Source: DATHBR01 sp036389955 (GTDB taxonomy: Bacteria > Myxococcota > Myxococcia > Myxococcales > Myxococcaceae). From it: a DNA stretch of 7,875 nt. The DNA is taken from contig DASVVJ010001144.1 in the NCBI GenBank assembly GCA_036389955.1, positions 1 to 7,875 of the forward strand, written 5' to 3'. The notes under the pieces are model-generated. The model saw only the letters and a program-made list of their open reading frames with translations. It was not told where the DNA came from and searched no databases. Shown here piece by piece: positions 6,393 through 7,875 of this stretch. Within the stretch, counting starts at the first letter, position 1. Each line of letters begins with the position of its first letter. The position numbers and the translations under genes are program-made.

Positions 6393-7718
6393 CTACTCCG
6401 GCCGGGCACTCCACAGCTCCACGTCGCCCACGTAGCTGTCGTACTGGCGCAGCACCGCGTCCACGCTCACCCGCAGCAGCGCCAGGAAGCGCCGAAGCTG
6501 TGCCTCGTTGCGCAGGTAGTGCGCCAGCATGGCCAGGTTGCCCTGCCAGTGCCCGTCATCGCCGCCGTCGAACTCGATGTGCGAGCTGATGAAGTGCGTC
6601 GCCTTCTTCGGCTCCTTCACGCCCCAACTGGCCATCAACGCGTGGATCTTCTCCAGCACCCGTCCGTCCAGGTGGCCGCTCACGCCCTCGGCGGCCAGCG
6701 GCGCGGCCAGCATCAGCACCGGGTCCGAGTAGAAGCCAATGGCGCTCTCCTGCGTGGCCATGAACTGGCGGGTGGCCAGGTTGGGCTGCGCGGCGTGCTT
6801 CACGTACTGCGCATCCTCGCCCAGGTACTCGAGGTCCTTCTCGATGATGACCTCGTGGTTAATCTCGCCGGTGAGGTGGTGGATGAAGTGGTTGCGCATC
6901 TGGCTCTCCTCGGAGAGCGCCACGCAGCGGCCCAGCAGGCGCGTGGTGTAGCGCACGAACTGGTGAAGCTGGGTGAGCATGTACACGTACTGCTCGCGGG
7001 TGAGGGTGCCGGCCTCCACCGTCTGGAAGAAGCGCGTCTGCTGCATCCGGTCCAGGAAGAGCGTCTCGATGGTCTCGCGGATCTCCGTCACCAGGAACGA
7101 GGGCTCCAGCGTCTGTCCGGCGGCGGCGGCCTCCTCGGCGCTCTTGTGCAGCAGCAGGTCCAGGCGCTGAGCCTTGGCTCGGAACGCGCCGGTACCGGGC
7201 ACATCCAGGCGGGGCACGGCGGTCAACGGAGAGATGCCATAGCGCATGGCGGTGGGCGTCTGATCATCCGCCATGAGGAAGGCGGCGGTGGTGCTGCCCC
7301 AGCCGCGAGCCTGGCGCAGGGCGGAGTACAGCAGCACGCTCGAGGTGCCGGCCGGAGCATCCGGGGCCACGTGCACGCGGGTGAGCCAGGCGGCGCTCTC
7401 CAGGGCCGAGGCGGGCAGGCGGGTGCGGTGTTGGAACTCGCTGCCCTGGGCACGCAGCACGGTGGCGAAGGCGACGGTGCGGCCCGAGGCCTGCTCCAGC
7501 ACCGCCACGTCGAACCCCTGGCCACCGCCGATGCGCTGGGGCGCGAGGAACTCGGCGACGCGCGCGGAGGGCTGGGCCGCCAGGGAGGTGAGAGACTCGG
7601 GGGAGTCCTGGGGCTCGCGGTCGAATACCACCTGCAGCGAGGAGGTGGCCTTCAGCTGCTTCGTCCGGGGGCGCGGGCGGCTGATCCACAGTGAAGCGGG
7701 CTTCGAGGTGGCGGTCAT
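6393..7718 (-). CDS. Acyltransferase-like domain fused to heme-oxygenase-fold iron oxidase
   Basis: This 441-residue protein has two parts. The C-terminal part (about 205-435) has the all-helical heme-oxygenase-like fold of the iron-containing redox enzyme family (UndA/SznF/BesC relatives), which use one or two irons and O2. Candidate ligands are E285 and H288 in GEINHEV, E344 in LAAEGV, and H380 and D384 in SHIEFDGGDDGH; the last expected His of H-x3-D-x2-H is D387, with H390 three residues on. The N-terminal part (about 28-190) resembles a GNAT or FeeM/LuxI-type N-acyltransferase: a strand SAAWLTRVHVAP (108-119), a helix SVLLYSALRQARGWG (127-141), and a late YGISPL strand region. This half is less sure. 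The ATG at 7718 has AGGAG six bases upstream; a GTG at 7766 would add 16 residues with non-coding-like codon use. Its ATG overlaps the stop of an upstream frame. No signal peptide. Possible role: making and oxidising a small amide or lipid; this is inference. Confidence 0.65.
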   Translation of the reverse strand: MTATSKPASLWISRPRPRTKQLKATSSLQVVFDREPQDSPESLTSLAAQPSARVAEFLAPQRIGGGQGFDVAVLEQASGRTVAFATVLRAQGSEFQHRTRLPASALESAAWLTRVHVAPDAPAGTSSVLLYSALRQARGWGSTTAAFLMADDQTPTAMRYGISPLTAVPRLDVPGTGAFRAKAQRLDLLLHKSAEEAAAAGQTLEPSFLVTEIRETIETLFLDRMQQTRFFQTVEAGTLTREQYVYMLTQLHQFVRYTTRLLGRCVALSEESQMRNHFIHHLTGEINHEVIIEKDLEYLGEDAQYVKHAAQPNLATRQFMATQESAIGFYSDPVLMLAAPLAAEGVSGHLDGRVLEKIHALMASWGVKEPKKATHFISSHIEFDGGDDGHWQGNLAMLAHYLRNEAQLRRFLALLRVSVDAVLRQYDSYVGDVELWSARPE

Positions 7719-7875
7719 CGCGGGCTCCTGGGGGAAGGGAGATGAAGCGGGACGAGTCGGATCCACTTTAGCAGCGCGTCCGTGGTGGCGCCGAGGGAGT
7801 GTCCTGGGTTCAACTTCGGGTGATTGACGGTGCGGAAGGGCTCCGGGAAGGTGTCACCTCCGCCGGTCATGCTGG
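7715..7875 (-). CDS. 3' end of an upstream reading frame overlapping the fusion gene (partial)
   Basis: On the minus strand a frame is open from the right edge to a TGA at 7717-7715. This TGA overlaps the fusion gene's ATG as ATGA, a classic sign of translational coupling. Reading from an ATG at 7870 gives 51 residues, beginning MTGGGDTFPEPFRTVN and ending LPSPRSPR. The first 37 or so codons have mostly G or C in third position, as expected for coding DNA here; the last dozen less so. I do not recognise the sequence. It could be the C-terminus of a longer gene beginning outside the window, a short leader peptide starting at 7870, or a chance open frame. Confidence is modest. Confidence 0.4.
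   Translation of the reverse strand, partial: SMTGGGDTFPEPFRTVNHPKLNPGHSLGATTDALLKWIRLVPLHLPSPRSPR
7725..7729 (-). promoter_or_regulatory. Ribosome binding site fixing the start of the fusion gene
   Basis: AGGAG on the minus strand lies six bases before the ATG at 7718-7716. It decides for this start over the in-frame GTG at 7766, which has no comparable site. The site lies inside the 3' end of the overlapping upstream frame. Confidence 0.7.

Noticed and set aside
6318..7694. 458-codon plus-strand frame opposite the fusion gene
   Set aside because: Shadow frame in GC-rich DNA; the minus strand has recognisable enzyme motifs and a proper ribosome site.

Overview
The window is high-GC DNA (roughly two thirds or more G+C by eye, with third codon positions mostly G or C). 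The gene types and protein style point to a myxobacterium, most likely from the Archangium/Cystobacter/Stigmatella/Myxococcus side of Myxococcota. The strongest sign is the first protein, a large, apparently exported protein with a Cys-rich middle and a beta-propeller-like end, a build common in that group. This placement is an inference from style; there is no rRNA or other marker gene. I see no tRNA, rRNA, CRISPR array, insertion sequence or phage gene.

Layout from left to right: (1) the 3' part of a large surface or secreted protein on +, cut by the left edge; (2) a convergent DUF429-type predicted RNase H-like nuclease on -; (3) divergent from it, an aldo/keto reductase on +; (4) a hairpin spacer, then a convergent stand-alone ATP-grasp ligase on -; (5) divergent from that, an exported peptide methionine-R-sulfoxide reductase (MsrB) on +; (6) only 6 bases on, a convergent small protein of unknown function on -, with a strong stem-loop in its 3' end; (7) upstream of it on -, a two-domain protein joining a GNAT/acyltransferase-like half to a heme-oxygenase-fold iron oxidase half; (8) at the right edge, the 3' end of a further - strand reading frame whose TGA overlaps the ATG of gene 7 (ATGA).

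Genes alternate in strand and seem to be mostly single-gene units, so this does not look like one large pathway operon. The only likely co-transcribed set is on the - strand from the right edge: partial ORF, then the acyltransferase/iron-oxidase fusion, and perhaps the small unknown protein 74 bases later. That set is the best candidate here for something undescribed: a fused acyl-transfer and O2-activating iron enzyme, apparently translationally coupled to an upstream gene that lies outside the window. The ATP-grasp ligase and the exported MsrB share a 62-base divergent spacer and could share regulation, but nothing shows that their functions are linked.
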